Shown: positions 14,300 to 24,256 of the stretch, one piece after another | Layout: each line of letters opens with the position of its first letter | How positions within the stretch are numbered: position 1 is the stretch's first letter | From: Micromonospora rhizosphaerae | Lineage (GTDB): Bacteria; Actinomycetota; Actinomycetes; Mycobacteriales; Micromonosporaceae | DNA length: 64,000 nt | Direction of reading: 5' to 3' | Assembly (NCBI RefSeq): GCF_900091465.1 | Contig: NZ_FMHV01000002.1 | Span: forward strand, 1,550,001-1,614,000 | Made by a program: the position numbers and the translations under genes | The notes under the pieces: generated by a model | What the model saw: only the letters and a program-made list of their open reading frames with translations | The model's database searches: none | Told to the model about the DNA's origin: nothing

Positions 14300-14726
14300 C
14301 CGCGCCACCTCCGCCCGGCAGCCGCCGGTGCTCGTAGGTCACCGTCGCGACGTCACGTCGTTGCGCCGCATCGTATCGGCCGACGTGCCCTCGGCCGGGG
14401 CGCCGGTGGGTGGTACGAGTGCCTTCCCCGGGCGATCCCGCGCCGGGGCGGGCGCTGGTCCGCGGATATTTCGCCATCCGCACATCCAGTCTTTAATGGG
14501 CATAGGGCCGAAATCCCCAATGCCCCGGGCTCGCAGTTGCTGATCATCGCCTCGCCGATCGGGGGCGCCGGACGGCCGAGGCGGTAGGACGTTCGTAATG
14601 TCCCGGACGAATGACGGTGGGTTAGATGTCGGACGTAAACCGATCCGCGAGGATGCATCCGTCGCGAATCTGACCGGGGACGACCCGTTGTGCCTGTGCT
14701 GCGGGGTGGCTAAGCTTTCTGTTGCG
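14300..14726. other. Gene-free stretch with a hairpin
   Basis: About 430 bp, by eye less GC-rich than its surroundings, with no reading frame showing coding bias. The only structure seen is a hairpin with GGGCAT (14498-14503) and ATGCCC (14520-14525) plus an inner GGG/CCC. It might hold a small RNA or be decayed sequence; nothing identifies it. Confidence 0.4.
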
Positions 14727-14772
14727 CGCCCCAATCGCCCGCTTCCCCCGTGGCAGGCGATCGGGGCGTGCT
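14727..14772. terminator. Stem-loop downstream of pmt
   Basis: CGCCCCAATCGCC (14727-14739) pairs with GGCGATCGGGGCG (14756-14768) with one mismatch. A TTTT run follows on the plus side only. It lies just past the pmt stop, so it probably ends pmt transcription, although the T-run faces the other way. Confidence 0.6.
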
Positions 14773-14791
14773 TTTCTGTCCGCTCCGTCGG

Positions 14792-16486
14792 TCAGATCCA
14801 GCGCCCGTCCAGCCACATCCGGGCGGACCAGTCCGCGTAGGGCATCAGCCGGCCGACGAAGATCGGGTAGAAGTACCCGAAGCAGAGCCCCACCAGCAGC
14901 ACGTACGCGCCCGCGACGATGCCGCCCACCATCCGGCGGTCGGCGGCGTCCTCGTCCCGAGCCGCGCCGGCCGTGGCCGGCGAGATGATCGCGCCGAGCA
15001 CGTAGACCACCGCCAGCACCAGGAACGGCAGCGCCGGCGCGGCGTAGAAGGAGAACATCGTCCGCCCGTCCAGGGCGAACCAGAACCAGGGCAGCAGGCC
15101 GGCGGCCACGGAGAGCAGGATCGCCCCGGCCCGCCAGTCCCGCCGGGCCGCGCCGAGCCAGACCAGCGCCCCGAGCGCGGGCAGGAACGACCACCAGAGC
15201 ACCGGCGTGCCGAGCAGCAGGATCTCGGACGCGCAGCTGGGCGCGCCGCAGTTGCCCTCGCCGGACCAGTAGAAGGCGACCGGCCGGCCGAGCAGCAGCC
15301 ACTGCCAGGGCCAGGACTGGTACTTGTGCGGGTCGTCCAACTGGGTGTGGAAGTCGAACGCGGCCTTGTGGTACTCGAACAGGTTGATCAGCGCGCCGAT
15401 GACCGGGGTGTCGCTCAGGCCGGGGGTGTTCGGGTACCGGCTGGCCAGGCGGTAGTAGCCGTCGTCGCTGAGCAGCCAGCCCGACCAGGTGGCCAGGTAG
15501 GTGCCGACCATCAGCGCCCCGGCCAGCACCAGCCAGGGCAGCTCATCGAGGAGGGCGTCCCGCCACGGGTGGCGTACGCCGGCGGAGCGACGGACGCCAA
15601 CCTCCCAGAAGATCACCAGCAGCGCGAAGGCCGGCACGAAGTAGAGAGCGCTCCACTTCACCGCGCAGGCGCAGCCCAGCAGCACCCCGGCGGCCAGCCG
15701 CCACCAGGGCCAGTCCCGCCAGCCCGACGGCGGCCGCCCGGCCCGCCCGGGGCGGGCCGGGTCCAGCCCGGCGTCCAGCGCCCGGGCCCAGCGGCGGCGC
15801 CGGGCGTCCCGGTCGAGCACCAGCGCGCCGAACGCCGCCAGCACGAACAGCAGCAGGAAGATGTCGAGCAGCGCGGTGCGGGAGAGCACCAGGTGGAAGC
15901 CGTCCAGGGCGAGCAGCAGACCGGCCGCGCAGCCCAGCGTGGTCGAACGGAACAGTCGCCGCCCGATCCGGACCAGCAGCAGCACCGACAGCGTGCCGGC
16001 GACGGCCGCCGCGAAGCGCCAGCCGAACTCCGGGGCGGTGGTCATCAGGTGCCCCGGGACGGAGATCTTCGTCTCGGCGTCCTGGTAGCCGAAGGCCCAC
16101 TCGCCGAGCCCGATCAGCCACTTGCCGAGCGGCGGGTGGACCACGTACGACGGGCCGTTGTCCTTGTAGTTCCACTCGACGCCCCGGTCGATCAGCCCGT
16201 AGGCGTCGCGGGCGTAGTAGATCTCGTCGAAGATCTTGCCCTTGGGGCCGCTCAGGCCGACGAACCGCAGGATCGCCGCGATCGCGACCACGACCGCGGT
16301 GGCCAGCCAGGCGTGCACGTCGAGCCGGGCGTCGACGGTGGCCAGCCGGCGGCGGACGATGGCCGGGATGCTGGCGCCGTTCGTCGCCGCGGTGTCGGGG
16401 GCCTGGTCGGTGGGGTCGCCGGTCGTCGTCCGCTCCCATCCGACCTGGCCCGCGCTCGCGCTCTGTGCTGTCGAGGCACTCGTCAC
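14792..16486 (-). CDS. pmt: Protein O-mannosyltransferase (GT39)
   Basis: About 564 residues of an integral membrane glycosyltransferase that moves mannose from polyprenyl-phosphomannose to Ser/Thr of exported proteins. The catalytic acidic pair DE lies at residues 87-88 in KGKIFDEIYYARDAY, in the first outer loop, followed by PPLGKWLIGLGEWAFGY and about ten further membrane helices. The C-terminus ends YADWSARMWLDGRWI, typical of actinobacterial Pmt. A TACGAT box (16493-16498, minus strand) lies 6 nt before the GTG start, so the message is probably leaderless. It is divergent from rsmI, as in other actinobacteria. Confidence 0.95.
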   Translation of the reverse strand: MTSASTAQSASAGQVGWERTTTGDPTDQAPDTAATNGASIPAIVRRRLATVDARLDVHAWLATAVVVAIAAILRFVGLSGPKGKIFDEIYYARDAYGLIDRGVEWNYKDNGPSYVVHPPLGKWLIGLGEWAFGYQDAETKISVPGHLMTTAPEFGWRFAAAVAGTLSVLLLVRIGRRLFRSTTLGCAAGLLLALDGFHLVLSRTALLDIFLLLFVLAAFGALVLDRDARRRRWARALDAGLDPARPGRAGRPPSGWRDWPWWRLAAGVLLGCACAVKWSALYFVPAFALLVIFWEVGVRRSAGVRHPWRDALLDELPWLVLAGALMVGTYLATWSGWLLSDDGYYRLASRYPNTPGLSDTPVIGALINLFEYHKAAFDFHTQLDDPHKYQSWPWQWLLLGRPVAFYWSGEGNCGAPSCASEILLLGTPVLWWSFLPALGALVWLGAARRDWRAGAILLSVAAGLLPWFWFALDGRTMFSFYAAPALPFLVLAVVYVLGAIISPATAGAARDEDAADRRMVGGIVAGAYVLLVGLCFGYFYPIFVGRLMPYADWSARMWLDGRWI

Positions 16487-16570
16487 CCGGCGATCGTAGG
16501 CTGCGAAGGTGCCGGGTGGCGTCCGTCGTCTCCGAAACCGGCACCGCCGTCGATGAAGGAGCGGATTCCC

Positions 16571-17419
16571 GTGGGTGAAATGTCCGAGGTTGGGCGCCTG
16601 ATCCTGCTCGGCGCGCCACTGGGCAACCCCGCCGACGCCTCGGCCCGGTTCCGCGAGGTGCTCGCGACCGCCGACGTGGTCGCCGCCGAGGACACCCGCC
16701 GGCTCACCCGGCTGGCCCGGGACCTCGACGTCACCATCGGCGGCCGGATCGTCTCCTACTTCGAGGGGAACGAGGCGCGGCGTACCCCGGAACTGGTCGA
16801 GGTGCTCGCCGCCGGCTACGTGGTCGCGCTGGTCACCGACGCCGGCATGCCGAGCGTCTCCGACCCCGGCTACCGGCTGGTCCGGGCCGCGCTCGACGCG
16901 GGTGTCCCGGTCACCGCCGCCCCCGGCCCGAGCGCGGTGACGACCGCGCTCGCCCTCTCCGGGCTCCCCAGTGACCGGTTCTGCTTCGAGGGCTTTCTGC
17001 CCCGCACGGCCGGCGCCCGCCGGTCCCGACTGCGCGCGCTGGCCGCCGAGGAACGCACCCTGGTCCTCTTCGAGGCGCCGCACCGGATCGCCGGCGCGCT
17101 GGCGGACCTCGCCGCCGAATTCGGCGCCGACCGGCCCGCCGCGCTCTGCCGGGAGCTGACCAAGACGTACGAGGAGGTGGTCCGCCGGCCGCTGGGCGAG
17201 CTGGCCAAGTGGGCCGCCGAGGGCGAGCCCCGGGGCGAGATCACCCTGGTCGTGGCCGGCGCGTCGCCGACCGCCGCGGCCCGGCCCGACGACGACACGC
17301 TGCGCGCGGCGGTGGCCGAGCGGGAGGCCGCCGGGCTGTCCCGGCGGGACGCCATCACCGAGGTCGCCACCGAGTACGGGCTGCGCCGCCGCGAGGTCTA
17401 CAGCGTCGTGCACGGCTGA
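16571..17419 (+). CDS. rsmI: 16S rRNA 2'-O-ribose C1402 methyltransferase
   Basis: 282 residues of the tetrapyrrole-methylase fold. LILLGAPLGNPADASARFRE, VAAEDTRRLTRLARDLDV, VTDAGMPSVSDPGYRLVRAA and FEAPHRI are diagnostic for RsmI, which methylates C1402 of 16S rRNA with SAM. I chose GTG 16571 because AAGGAG lies 9 nt upstream; ATG 16553 and ATG 16580 are alternatives. Length matches E. coli RsmI (286). It faces the small membrane-protein gene at 17435, with 15 bp between the stop codons. Confidence 0.95.
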   Translation: MGEMSEVGRLILLGAPLGNPADASARFREVLATADVVAAEDTRRLTRLARDLDVTIGGRIVSYFEGNEARRTPELVEVLAAGYVVALVTDAGMPSVSDPGYRLVRAALDAGVPVTAAPGPSAVTTALALSGLPSDRFCFEGFLPRTAGARRSRLRALAAEERTLVLFEAPHRIAGALADLAAEFGADRPAALCRELTKTYEEVVRRPLGELAKWAAEGEPRGEITLVVAGASPTAAARPDDDTLRAAVAEREAAGLSRRDAITEVATEYGLRRREVYSVVHG

Positions 17420-17434
17420 CCGGCGCCGGGCGGA

Positions 17435-18148
17435 TCACCAGGCGGCGGCGAGGAAGCCCAGGGCGATCAGCAGCGGCCCGGCCAGCGCACCGCTCACCGC
17501 CCAGCGGCGACCCCGCCGATCCGACAGCCGGGTCGCACCGGTCCACCGGGCGATCCCGGCGCCGCAGGCCAGCACCAGCAGCAGCCCGAGCAGCCAGCGC
17601 AGGTGCCGGCCGGCCCCGAAGTCGGCGTACGCGGTGGCGGCGTCGGCCCCGGTCATCTGCGCCGGCAGTGCCGTGCCGGTGCTGGTGCGTTCGGCCGGCA
17701 CCCCGCTGATCCGCACGCCGTGGGCGACGTACCGCCCGCCGTCGGCGAGGAAGCTCCCCCGGCAGCGCTGGGTCAGCCCGCCGCCCGTGCACTCCGCGAT
17801 CACCGCCGTGCCGGCGGTGGAGTGGCCGACCGCCAGCCAGAACGGTCCGGCGCTGACCCAGGCGAAGAAGGTCGCCAGCAGGCTCAACGTCACCAGCGCG
17901 GCCAGCCCGGGCAGCGGCTCCGGCGGGCGGGGCGGGCGCGGGGTGGCCGGGCGGCGACCCGGCGACCGCTCCGGTCGGCGCGGTGGCGTGCCGGGCACCT
18001 CTTCGATCGGCGGGACCAGCCGGGGCTGCGGGGCGAGGGATCGACCGCTGGCCGATCCGACCAGGCCCCGCCGCCGGCCGCCGCGGGTCGTCCACCCGCC
18101 GGACGGGCCGGGCGGGCGTGCCGCTGGTCTGCTGGTCACGACGTTCAT
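17435..18148 (-). CDS. Hypothetical membrane protein
   Basis: 237 residues from ATG 18148. A proline/arginine-rich cytosolic N-terminus of about 85 residues is followed by a membrane helix ([20 protein letters not shown]). An outside domain of about 75 residues contains two Cys ([16 protein letters not shown]), possibly a disulfide. Two further helices follow ([20 protein letters not shown] and [20 protein letters not shown]). I do not recognise a family. It lies tail to tail with rsmI and divergent from metG. Confidence 0.7.
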   Translation of the reverse strand: MNVVTSRPAARPPGPSGGWTTRGGRRRGLVGSASGRSLAPQPRLVPPIEEVPGTPPRRPERSPGRRPATPRPPRPPEPLPGLAALVTLSLLATFFAWVSAGPFWLAVGHSTAGTAVIAECTGGGLTQRCRGSFLADGGRYVAHGVRISGVPAERTSTGTALPAQMTGADAATAYADFGAGRHLRWLLGLLLVLACGAGIARWTGATRLSDRRGRRWAVSGALAGPLLIALGFLAAAW

Positions 18149-18298
18149 TGGACACCGGCACGGGGGAGGGGCCGGGCAACTCTGTCCGCGTGTCGGCGAC
18201 AAATCGGACGGGGTGCCGCCGGCCCGGGACGTGACCCACCGCCCCGCGGCGCGTATTGGTTCGCGGGTACCCGGGAGCGGTCACTAGGCTTGCTGGTC

Positions 18299-20101
18299 AT
18301 GAGTCACGTTCTCGCGGCGGTGGCCTGGCCGTACGCCAACGGCCCGCGCCACATCGGCCATGTCTCCGGTTTCGGCGTTCCCTCCGACGTGTTCGCCCGA
18401 TACATGCGGATGGCCGGCCACGACGTGCTCATGGTCTCCGGCACCGACGAGCACGGCACGCCGATCCAGGTGCAGGCCGACGCCGAGGGCGTCACCCCCC
18501 GCGAGCTGGCCGACCGGTATAACCGGGTGATCGTCGAGGACCTGCACGGCCTCGGGCTCTCCTACGACCTGTTCACCCGGACCACCACCCGCAACCACTA
18601 CGCGGTGGTGCAGGAGCTGTTCCTGGGGCTGTACCGGAACGGCTACATCGTGCCGAAGACCACGATGGGGGCGATCTCCCCGTCCACCGGCCGGACCCTG
18701 CCCGACCGCTACATCGAGGGCACCTGCCCGATCTGCGGCTACGACAGCGCCCGCGGCGACCAGTGCGACAACTGCGGCAACCAGCTCGACCCGATCGACC
18801 TGATCAACCCCCGGTCGAAGATCAACGGCGAGACGCCCAAGTTCGTCGAGACGGAGCACTTCTTCCTGGACCTGCCGGCCCTCGCCGACGCGCTGCGGCA
18901 GTGGCTGGACACCCGGGAAGGCTGGCGGCCCAACGTGCTGCGCTTCTCCAAGAACCTGCTCGACGATCTCCAGCCCCGGGCCATCACCCGCGACCTGGAG
19001 TGGGGGGTGCCGATCCCGCTGGACGGCTGGCGGGACCGCCCGGACAAGCGGATCTACGTCTGGTTCGACGCGGTGATCGGCTACCTGTCGGCCTCCATCG
19101 AGTGGGCCCGCCGCTCTGGCGACCCCGAGGCGTGGCGGAGATGGTGGTCCGCCGACGGGGAAGGCAAGGACGCCCGGGCCTACTACTTCATGGGCAAGGA
19201 CAACATCGTCTTCCACTCGGTGATCTGGCCGGCGCTGCTCTCCGGCTACTCCGGCGAGGGCAGCCGGGACGGCGAGCCGGGCGAGCTGGGCCGGCTCAAC
19301 CTCCCCACCGAGGTGGTGTCCAGCGAGTTCCTGACCATGGAGGGGCGCAAGTTCTCCTCGTCCCGCCGGATCGTCATCTACGTCCGGGACTTCCTGGAGC
19401 GGTACGACGCCGACGCGCTGCGTTACTTCATCGCGGTCGCCGGCCCGGAGAGCAACGACACCGACTTCACCTGGGCCGAGTTCCTCCGCCGCAACAACGA
19501 CGAACTGGTCGCCGGCTGGGGCAACCTGGTCAACCGCTCGGTCTCGATGGCGGCGAAGAACTTCGGCGTGATTCCGCCGGTCGATCCGGCCGGGCTGACC
19601 GAGGCCGACGAGGCGCTGCTCGCCACCGCCCGGGCCGGCTTCGCCGCGGTCGGCGACCTGATCGCCCGGCACCGGCAGAAGCAGGCGATCGGCGAGGCGA
19701 TGAAGGTGGTCGCCGAGGCCAACCGGTACCTCTCCGAGCAGGCCCCGTGGAAGCTCAAGGGCGAGGCCGACAAGCCGCGGATGGGCACCATCCTGCACGT
19801 CGCCCTCCAGGTGGTCAGCGACGCCAACACGCTGCTCACCCCGTTCCTGCCGCACTCCGCGCAGAAGATCCACGAGCTGCTCGGCGGCACCGGGGTGCAC
19901 GCCCCCATGCCGTCGATCGTCGAGGTCGAGGACCTCGACGGCGGGCCCGCGTACCCGGTGCTGACCGGGGACTACACCCAGGGCGCGCGCTGGGAGTCCG
20001 TACCGCTGGAGGTGGGTCGGGCGCTCGCGGCGCCGAAGCCGGTGTTCCGCAAGCTCGACCCGTCCATCGTCGAGGAGGAGTTGGCCCGGCTGGCCGGCTG
20101 A
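18299..20101 (+). CDS. metG: Methionyl-tRNA synthetase
   Basis: 600 residues. The class-I HIGH motif is HIGH at 18-21 ([17 protein letters not shown]). The zinc knuckle [19 protein letters not shown] lies at about residues 143-161. The KMSKS equivalent is FSSSR ([14 protein letters not shown], about 348-352), followed by the anticodon-binding helical domain. A TAGGCT box at 18285-18290 ends 8 nt before the ATG and no ribosome binding site is present, so the mRNA is probably leaderless. A much longer in-frame extension upstream is rejected because it is antisense to the neighbouring gene. Confidence 0.97.
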   Translation: MSHVLAAVAWPYANGPRHIGHVSGFGVPSDVFARYMRMAGHDVLMVSGTDEHGTPIQVQADAEGVTPRELADRYNRVIVEDLHGLGLSYDLFTRTTTRNHYAVVQELFLGLYRNGYIVPKTTMGAISPSTGRTLPDRYIEGTCPICGYDSARGDQCDNCGNQLDPIDLINPRSKINGETPKFVETEHFFLDLPALADALRQWLDTREGWRPNVLRFSKNLLDDLQPRAITRDLEWGVPIPLDGWRDRPDKRIYVWFDAVIGYLSASIEWARRSGDPEAWRRWWSADGEGKDARAYYFMGKDNIVFHSVIWPALLSGYSGEGSRDGEPGELGRLNLPTEVVSSEFLTMEGRKFSSSRRIVIYVRDFLERYDADALRYFIAVAGPESNDTDFTWAEFLRRNNDELVAGWGNLVNRSVSMAAKNFGVIPPVDPAGLTEADEALLATARAGFAAVGDLIARHRQKQAIGEAMKVVAEANRYLSEQAPWKLKGEADKPRMGTILHVALQVVSDANTLLTPFLPHSAQKIHELLGGTGVHAPMPSIVEVEDLDGGPAYPVLTGDYTQGARWESVPLEVGRALAAPKPVFRKLDPSIVEEELARLAG

Positions 20102-20114
20102 CGGCACGCACGTC

Positions 20115-20147
20115 GGCGCGGCCCCGGGGCATTTCCGGGGCCGCGCC
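20115..20147. terminator. Bidirectional terminator between metG and the hydrolase gene
   Basis: GGCGCGGCCCCGG (20115-20127) and CCGGGGCCGCGCC (20135-20147) form a perfect 13-bp stem with loop GGCATTT, between two convergent genes. There is no T-tract, as is usual in this group. Confidence 0.85.
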
Positions 20148-20158
20148 GCGGTAAGCGG

Positions 20159-21010
20159 TCAGGCCCGGGCCATCGCCGGGGCGCCGGTGAACTCCAGGAT
20201 CGCGTGGTTGACGTCGGCGGCGTTCGTCCACGGGGTGCCGTGCGGCGCCCCGTTCAGCGTGATCAACTGACTGCCGGCCAGCAGCGGCTGCAACCGCTGC
20301 CCGGTCGCGGGGTACGGCAGCACATTGTCCTCGGTGCCCTGCACGATCAGCACGGGCACGTCGATCCGGGACACGTCGCCCCGGAAGTCGGTCAGCCAGG
20401 CGTCCACGCTCTGCAACGTCCCGATCGCCGAGGCCCGTGCACCGATCTGCCAGTGCGCCCGGTACGCCTCCTCGGTGACCAGCTTCCCCTTGTTCTGTTC
20501 CCAGTTGAAGAAGTTGTTGCAGAACTGGGTGAGGAAGGCGAACCGGTCGTGCTGGATGGCCTGCTTGAACCCGTCGAAGAGGCTCTGGTCGACCCCCTCC
20601 GGGTTGTCCGCCGTCTTGAGCAGGAACGGCGCGAGCGGCGCCAGCAGCACCGCCCTGCTCACCCGGTCCGAGCCGTATCTGCCGAGGTAGCGGGTCACCT
20701 CGCCGGTGCCCATCGAGTGGCCGACCAGGATCGCGTCGCGCAGGTCCAGCTCCGTCATCAGCACGTCGAGGTCGGCCGCGAAGGTGTCGTAGTCGTACCC
20801 TGCCGCCGGCTGTGCGGAATTGCCGAAACCGCGCCGGTCGTAGGTGATGGTCCGGTATCCCGAGCTGAGCAGGGCGGGGACCTGTTTCTCCCAGGTGGCC
20901 CCGCTGAACGGGAAGCCGTGGATCAGCACGACGGGCTGACCCGAACCGTGATCCTCGTAGTACAGGTCGATGGGCGCGGAGTTCTCCGTCCCCACGGTGA
21001 TGAAGGGCAT
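20159..21010 (-). CDS. Alpha/beta hydrolase, non-heme haloperoxidase type
   Basis: 283 residues of the cofactor-free chloroperoxidase/esterase group. The oxyanion strand is VVLIHGFPFSG. The catalytic triad is Ser in GHSMGTG (about residue 97), Asp in GTEDNVLP and His in GAPHGTP near the end. It is predicted to hydrolyse esters; the in vivo substrate is unknown. ATG 21010 is preceded by AGGAGACGAGC. No signal peptide. Convergent with metG across a terminator. Confidence 0.9.
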   Translation of the reverse strand: MPFITVGTENSAPIDLYYEDHGSGQPVVLIHGFPFSGATWEKQVPALLSSGYRTITYDRRGFGNSAQPAAGYDYDTFAADLDVLMTELDLRDAILVGHSMGTGEVTRYLGRYGSDRVSRAVLLAPLAPFLLKTADNPEGVDQSLFDGFKQAIQHDRFAFLTQFCNNFFNWEQNKGKLVTEEAYRAHWQIGARASAIGTLQSVDAWLTDFRGDVSRIDVPVLIVQGTEDNVLPYPATGQRLQPLLAGSQLITLNGAPHGTPWTNAADVNHAILEFTGAPAMARA

Positions 21011-21066
21011 GCTCGTCTCCTGGTGCGGGCGTCTCGGACGCCCGCGCTTTCCCGACAAGTCCCCTG

Positions 21067-22317
21067 TTATGCCAGCGGATACGGCAGGTCGACCACCCGG
21101 TCGTCGGTCACCTCGGCGCCCGGCGCCCAGGCCTCGTAGACGCCCCTTTCGTGGCACTGCGCGCCGGTCGCGAGCACGGCGTCCGGATCCGGTCGGCGCA
21201 GCCGCAACCGCAGCCAGCCGGCCTCCTCCCGGAGGACCAGGCAGGGCACGCCCCGCCAGGTGCCGTGGCGCAGCCGGCGGGCCGCCGCGTCCACTGGGTA
21301 GCGGGCCGCCCGGGTCATCGCCAGCACCCGGAACCCGCCGGGCAGGTCGGCCACCGCCTCGTACTCCGCGCCGTTGTAGCTGCCGACCAGCTGGGTGGAG
21401 CGCGGGGCGTCGCCGGTGGGGACGTACTCCTGGTCGGGGGAGAGCCCCGGCACCGCGGCCAGCAGGTGCCGCCACTGCGGGCCGACCATTCGCAGCCAGC
21501 CCCGCTGCTCCGCCTGGTAGCTGTAGAGCACCACCTCCACCCCCTCTGCCGGGTAGGCGAGCAGGGTGGCGTTCGCCGGCATCGGCAGGTCGGCGAAGTC
21601 CCGGGTGACGAACTCCGGGATGAGCTGGGCGTTGCTCGGCACGAACCCGGTGCCCAGCACCGGCGGCCCGAGCCGGTCCCGGGGCGGCAGCGTGGTCAGG
21701 CCCCGGTGCGCCGCGCCGACCGGCACGTCGTAGTCGGCCGGGTGGACCGCCCGCCAGCGCAGCGCGTACGTCACGTCGGTGCCGTCCCGGCCGCCCTCGC
21801 CGTCGCCCCGCAGCACCGCCATCGCGGCGGGCGTACGCAGGTGCGCGACGTCGTGCTCGCGGTAGCAGAAGCCGTGCGGCAGCCAGCCCCGCACGTACCC
21901 GGAGAGCTGGCGGGCGGAGAGCACCTTGACCATCCGGGTGCCCGGCCGGATCACCGCCGAGACGCGCACCGCGGCGAGCATGGGGTCGGCGGCCGCCCCG
22001 GGCTGCTGGCTCAGCTGGTGCACCTGCGGCCAGCCCCGCTCCCGGTGCAACGGCACCAGCAGCGGCGCGTCCGCCTCCTCGACCGGCTCGGCCGCCCCGT
22101 GCACCGCGGTCACCTCGGTGACGTGCACGAACTTGCGCCACGGTAGCGGCACACCGGGCCGGGGCGCCCACTCGAAACCCGGCGCCTCATCGGCGCTGAA
22201 CAGCTCGTACGCCGCGCCCCGGGCGATCTCCTCCGCCGGGTGGACGCGGCCGTCGTACGTCACATGCAACCCGGTCCGCTCCGACGCGGTGCCGTTGGCC
22301 CGAGGGGTGACGCTCAC
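21067..22317 (-). CDS. Conserved hypothetical protein
   Basis: About 416 residues, probably cytosolic, with no membrane helix or signal peptide. It contains repeated segments of similar style: YEWAPRPGV-like openings, GRGLTTLPPRDRLGPPVLGT in degenerate form, and a YNGAEYEAVADLPGGFRVLA stretch, rich in small beta turns. I do not recognise a domain. The start is uncertain: GTG 22317 has CGGGAG immediately upstream, and GTG 22326 is also possible. It is divergent from tatD, sharing a 95-bp promoter region. Confidence 0.65.
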   Translation of the reverse strand: MSVTPRANGTASERTGLHVTYDGRVHPAEEIARGAAYELFSADEAPGFEWAPRPGVPLPWRKFVHVTEVTAVHGAAEPVEEADAPLLVPLHRERGWPQVHQLSQQPGAAADPMLAAVRVSAVIRPGTRMVKVLSARQLSGYVRGWLPHGFCYREHDVAHLRTPAAMAVLRGDGEGGRDGTDVTYALRWRAVHPADYDVPVGAAHRGLTTLPPRDRLGPPVLGTGFVPSNAQLIPEFVTRDFADLPMPANATLLAYPAEGVEVVLYSYQAEQRGWLRMVGPQWRHLLAAVPGLSPDQEYVPTGDAPRSTQLVGSYNGAEYEAVADLPGGFRVLAMTRAARYPVDAAARRLRHGTWRGVPCLVLREEAGWLRLRLRRPDPDAVLATGAQCHERGVYEAWAPGAEVTDDRVVDLPYPLA

Positions 22318-22411
22318 TCCCGGCACACTAAGCGCTACAGGTGCCGAACTGATGAACAGTCGATGGCGGTCCGGAGACGTGGTCCGGCGGCGGTGTGTGA
22401 TGCTGGCCGCG

Positions 22412-23299
22412 ATGACCGAGCCGAACGAATCACGCAAGCAGCGGGCCGCCCGCCGGGCCGGGGAGTTCCCGCCCGCCCCGGAGCCGCTGCCCCGTCCCGT
22501 GCTGGACAGCCACACCCACCTGGACATCACCGTCAGCGAGGCGGGAGTCCCGGGCGGCGGCAGCGCGGACGACCCGGTCGCCGCGGCGATCGAGGTGGCC
22601 GCCGGCGTCGGCGTGGACCGGCTGGTCCAGGTCGGCGTCGACGTGGAGTCCTCCCGGTGGAGCGCGGACGTGGCGGAGAAGTACCCGGCGGTGCTGGCCA
22701 CCGTCGCGCTGCACCCGAACGAGGCGCCCCGGCTGGCCGACCTGGACGAGGCGCTGCGCGAGATCGAGGCGCTCGCCGCCCGGGACCGGGTCCGGGGCGT
22801 CGGCGAGACCGGGATGGACTTCTTCCGTACCGGCGACGAGGGGCGAGCCGCGCAGGAGGAGAGCTTCCGCGCCCACATCGCGATCGCCAAGCGGTACGAC
22901 AAGGCGCTGGTCATCCACGACCGGGACGCGCACGCCGACGTGCTGCGCATCCTCGACGACGAGGGCGCCCCGGACACGGTGGTGCTGCACTGCTTCTCCG
23001 GCGACGCGGAGTTCGCCGCCGAGTGCGTCCGCCGGGGCTACCTGCTCAGCTTCGCCGGCACCGTCACCTTCGGCACCGCGGGGGCGCTGCGCGAGGCCGC
23101 CGCGGTCACCCCGATCGACCAGATGCTGGTGGAGACCGACGCCCCGTACCTGACCCCGATGCCGCACCGGGGACGGCCGAACGCGTCCTACCTGATCCCG
23201 CTGACGGTCCGGTCGCTGGCCGGCACCACCGGCGCGGACCTCGACGAGCTCTGCGCGGCGATCTCCGTGACCGGCGACCGCGTCTTCGGCCCGTGGTGA
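22412..23299 (+). CDS. tatD: TatD-family metal-dependent hydrolase
   Basis: About 295 residues of the amidohydrolase-type TIM barrel. Metal ligands are visible as DSHTHLD (N-terminal HxH), GETGMDF (Glu), [16 protein letters not shown] and [20 protein letters not shown]. TatD proteins are Mg-dependent 3'-5' exonucleases/DNases. The order metG-tatD-rsmA-ispE is conserved in actinobacteria. In Streptomyces and Mycobacterium an rpfB gene usually lies between tatD and rsmA; here only 55 bp separate them. ATG 22412 was chosen; ATG 22400 is an alternative and no clear ribosome binding site helps. Confidence 0.93.
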   Translation: MTEPNESRKQRAARRAGEFPPAPEPLPRPVLDSHTHLDITVSEAGVPGGGSADDPVAAAIEVAAGVGVDRLVQVGVDVESSRWSADVAEKYPAVLATVALHPNEAPRLADLDEALREIEALAARDRVRGVGETGMDFFRTGDEGRAAQEESFRAHIAIAKRYDKALVIHDRDAHADVLRILDDEGAPDTVVLHCFSGDAEFAAECVRRGYLLSFAGTVTFGTAGALREAAAVTPIDQMLVETDAPYLTPMPHRGRPNASYLIPLTVRSLAGTTGADLDELCAAISVTGDRVFGPW

Positions 23300-23354
23300 C
23301 CGGGCCCGCGCCCGGAACCGGGAAGGCCGCTGCCGCGCGGCTACGCTGCACCGT

Positions 23355-24224
23355 ATGACCGGTCTCCTCGGCCCGGCGGAGATCCGGGAACTGGCCGCCC
23401 GCCTGGGCGTCGTCCCCACCAAGAAGCTCGGCCAGAACTTCGTGCACGACCCGAACACCGTCCGCCGGATCGTCACCGCCGCCGGGCTGACCCCGGACGA
23501 CGTGGCGCTGGAGGTCGGCCCCGGGCTCGGTTCGCTCACCCTGGCCCTGCTCCCGGTGGCCGCCCACGTGCACGCCGTGGAGATCGACCCGGCGCTGGCC
23601 GGCGCGCTGCCGGAGACCGCCGCCCGGTTCGTCGGCCCGGACGCCGGGCGGCTCACCGTGCACCGCGCCGACGCGCTGCGGGTCCGCGCCGCCGAGCTGG
23701 CCGACCCCGCGCCGACCGCGCTGGTGGCCAACCTTCCCTACAACGTGGCGGTGCCGGTGGTGCTGCACCTCCTCGCCGAGCTGCCCAGCCTCCGGCACGG
23801 CCTGGTGATGGTGCAGAAGGAGGTCGCCGACCGGCTGACCGCCGGTCCCGGTTCCAAGGTGTACGGCGTCCCGTCGGTCAAGCTCGCCTGGTACGCCCGG
23901 GCGCGGGCCGCCGGCCGGGTGCCGCCGAACGTCTTCTGGCCGGTGCCGAACGTCGACTCCGGCCTGGTCGCCTTCACCCGCCGCGAGCCGCCCCGCCACG
24001 ACGTACCCCGGGAACGGGTCTTCGCGGTGGTGGACGCGGCGTTCGCGCAGCGGCGCAAGACCCTGCGCGCCGCGCTGGCCGGCTGGGCCGGCGGCGCGGA
24101 CCGGGCCGCCGCCGCGCTGACCGCCGCCGGCGTCGATCCCGGCGCCCGGGGCGAGTCGCTCACCGTCGAGCAGTTCGCCGCCATCACCGCGTCGGCTCCG
24201 ACCGTCGCGGCTCCCGAGCAGTAG
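23355..24224 (+). CDS. rsmA: 16S rRNA dimethyladenosine transferase (KsgA)
   Basis: 289 residues. [32 protein letters not shown] (SAM motif I) and [15 protein letters not shown] (motif IV, NLPY) identify RsmA, which dimethylates A1518 and A1519 of 16S rRNA late in 30S assembly. The C-terminal helical domain includes [20 protein letters not shown] box at 23342-23347 lies 7 nt before the ATG, again suggesting a leaderless transcript. Confidence 0.96.
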   Translation: MTGLLGPAEIRELAARLGVVPTKKLGQNFVHDPNTVRRIVTAAGLTPDDVALEVGPGLGSLTLALLPVAAHVHAVEIDPALAGALPETAARFVGPDAGRLTVHRADALRVRAAELADPAPTALVANLPYNVAVPVVLHLLAELPSLRHGLVMVQKEVADRLTAGPGSKVYGVPSVKLAWYARARAAGRVPPNVFWPVPNVDSGLVAFTRREPPRHDVPRERVFAVVDAAFAQRRKTLRAALAGWAGGADRAAAALTAAGVDPGARGESLTVEQFAAITASAPTVAAPEQ

Positions 24225-24256
24225 GCTGACGCCGTGCCCGCCGAGGAGGTGTACGA

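Noticed and set aside
14598..14840. 80-codon plus-strand gene before pmt
   Set aside because: It runs through a terminator-like stem-loop and into the pmt 3' end, with no coding bias.
17603..18298. N-terminal extension of metG
   Set aside because: The extended part is antisense to the membrane-protein gene and low-complexity; the family start is at the [15 protein letters not shown] segment.
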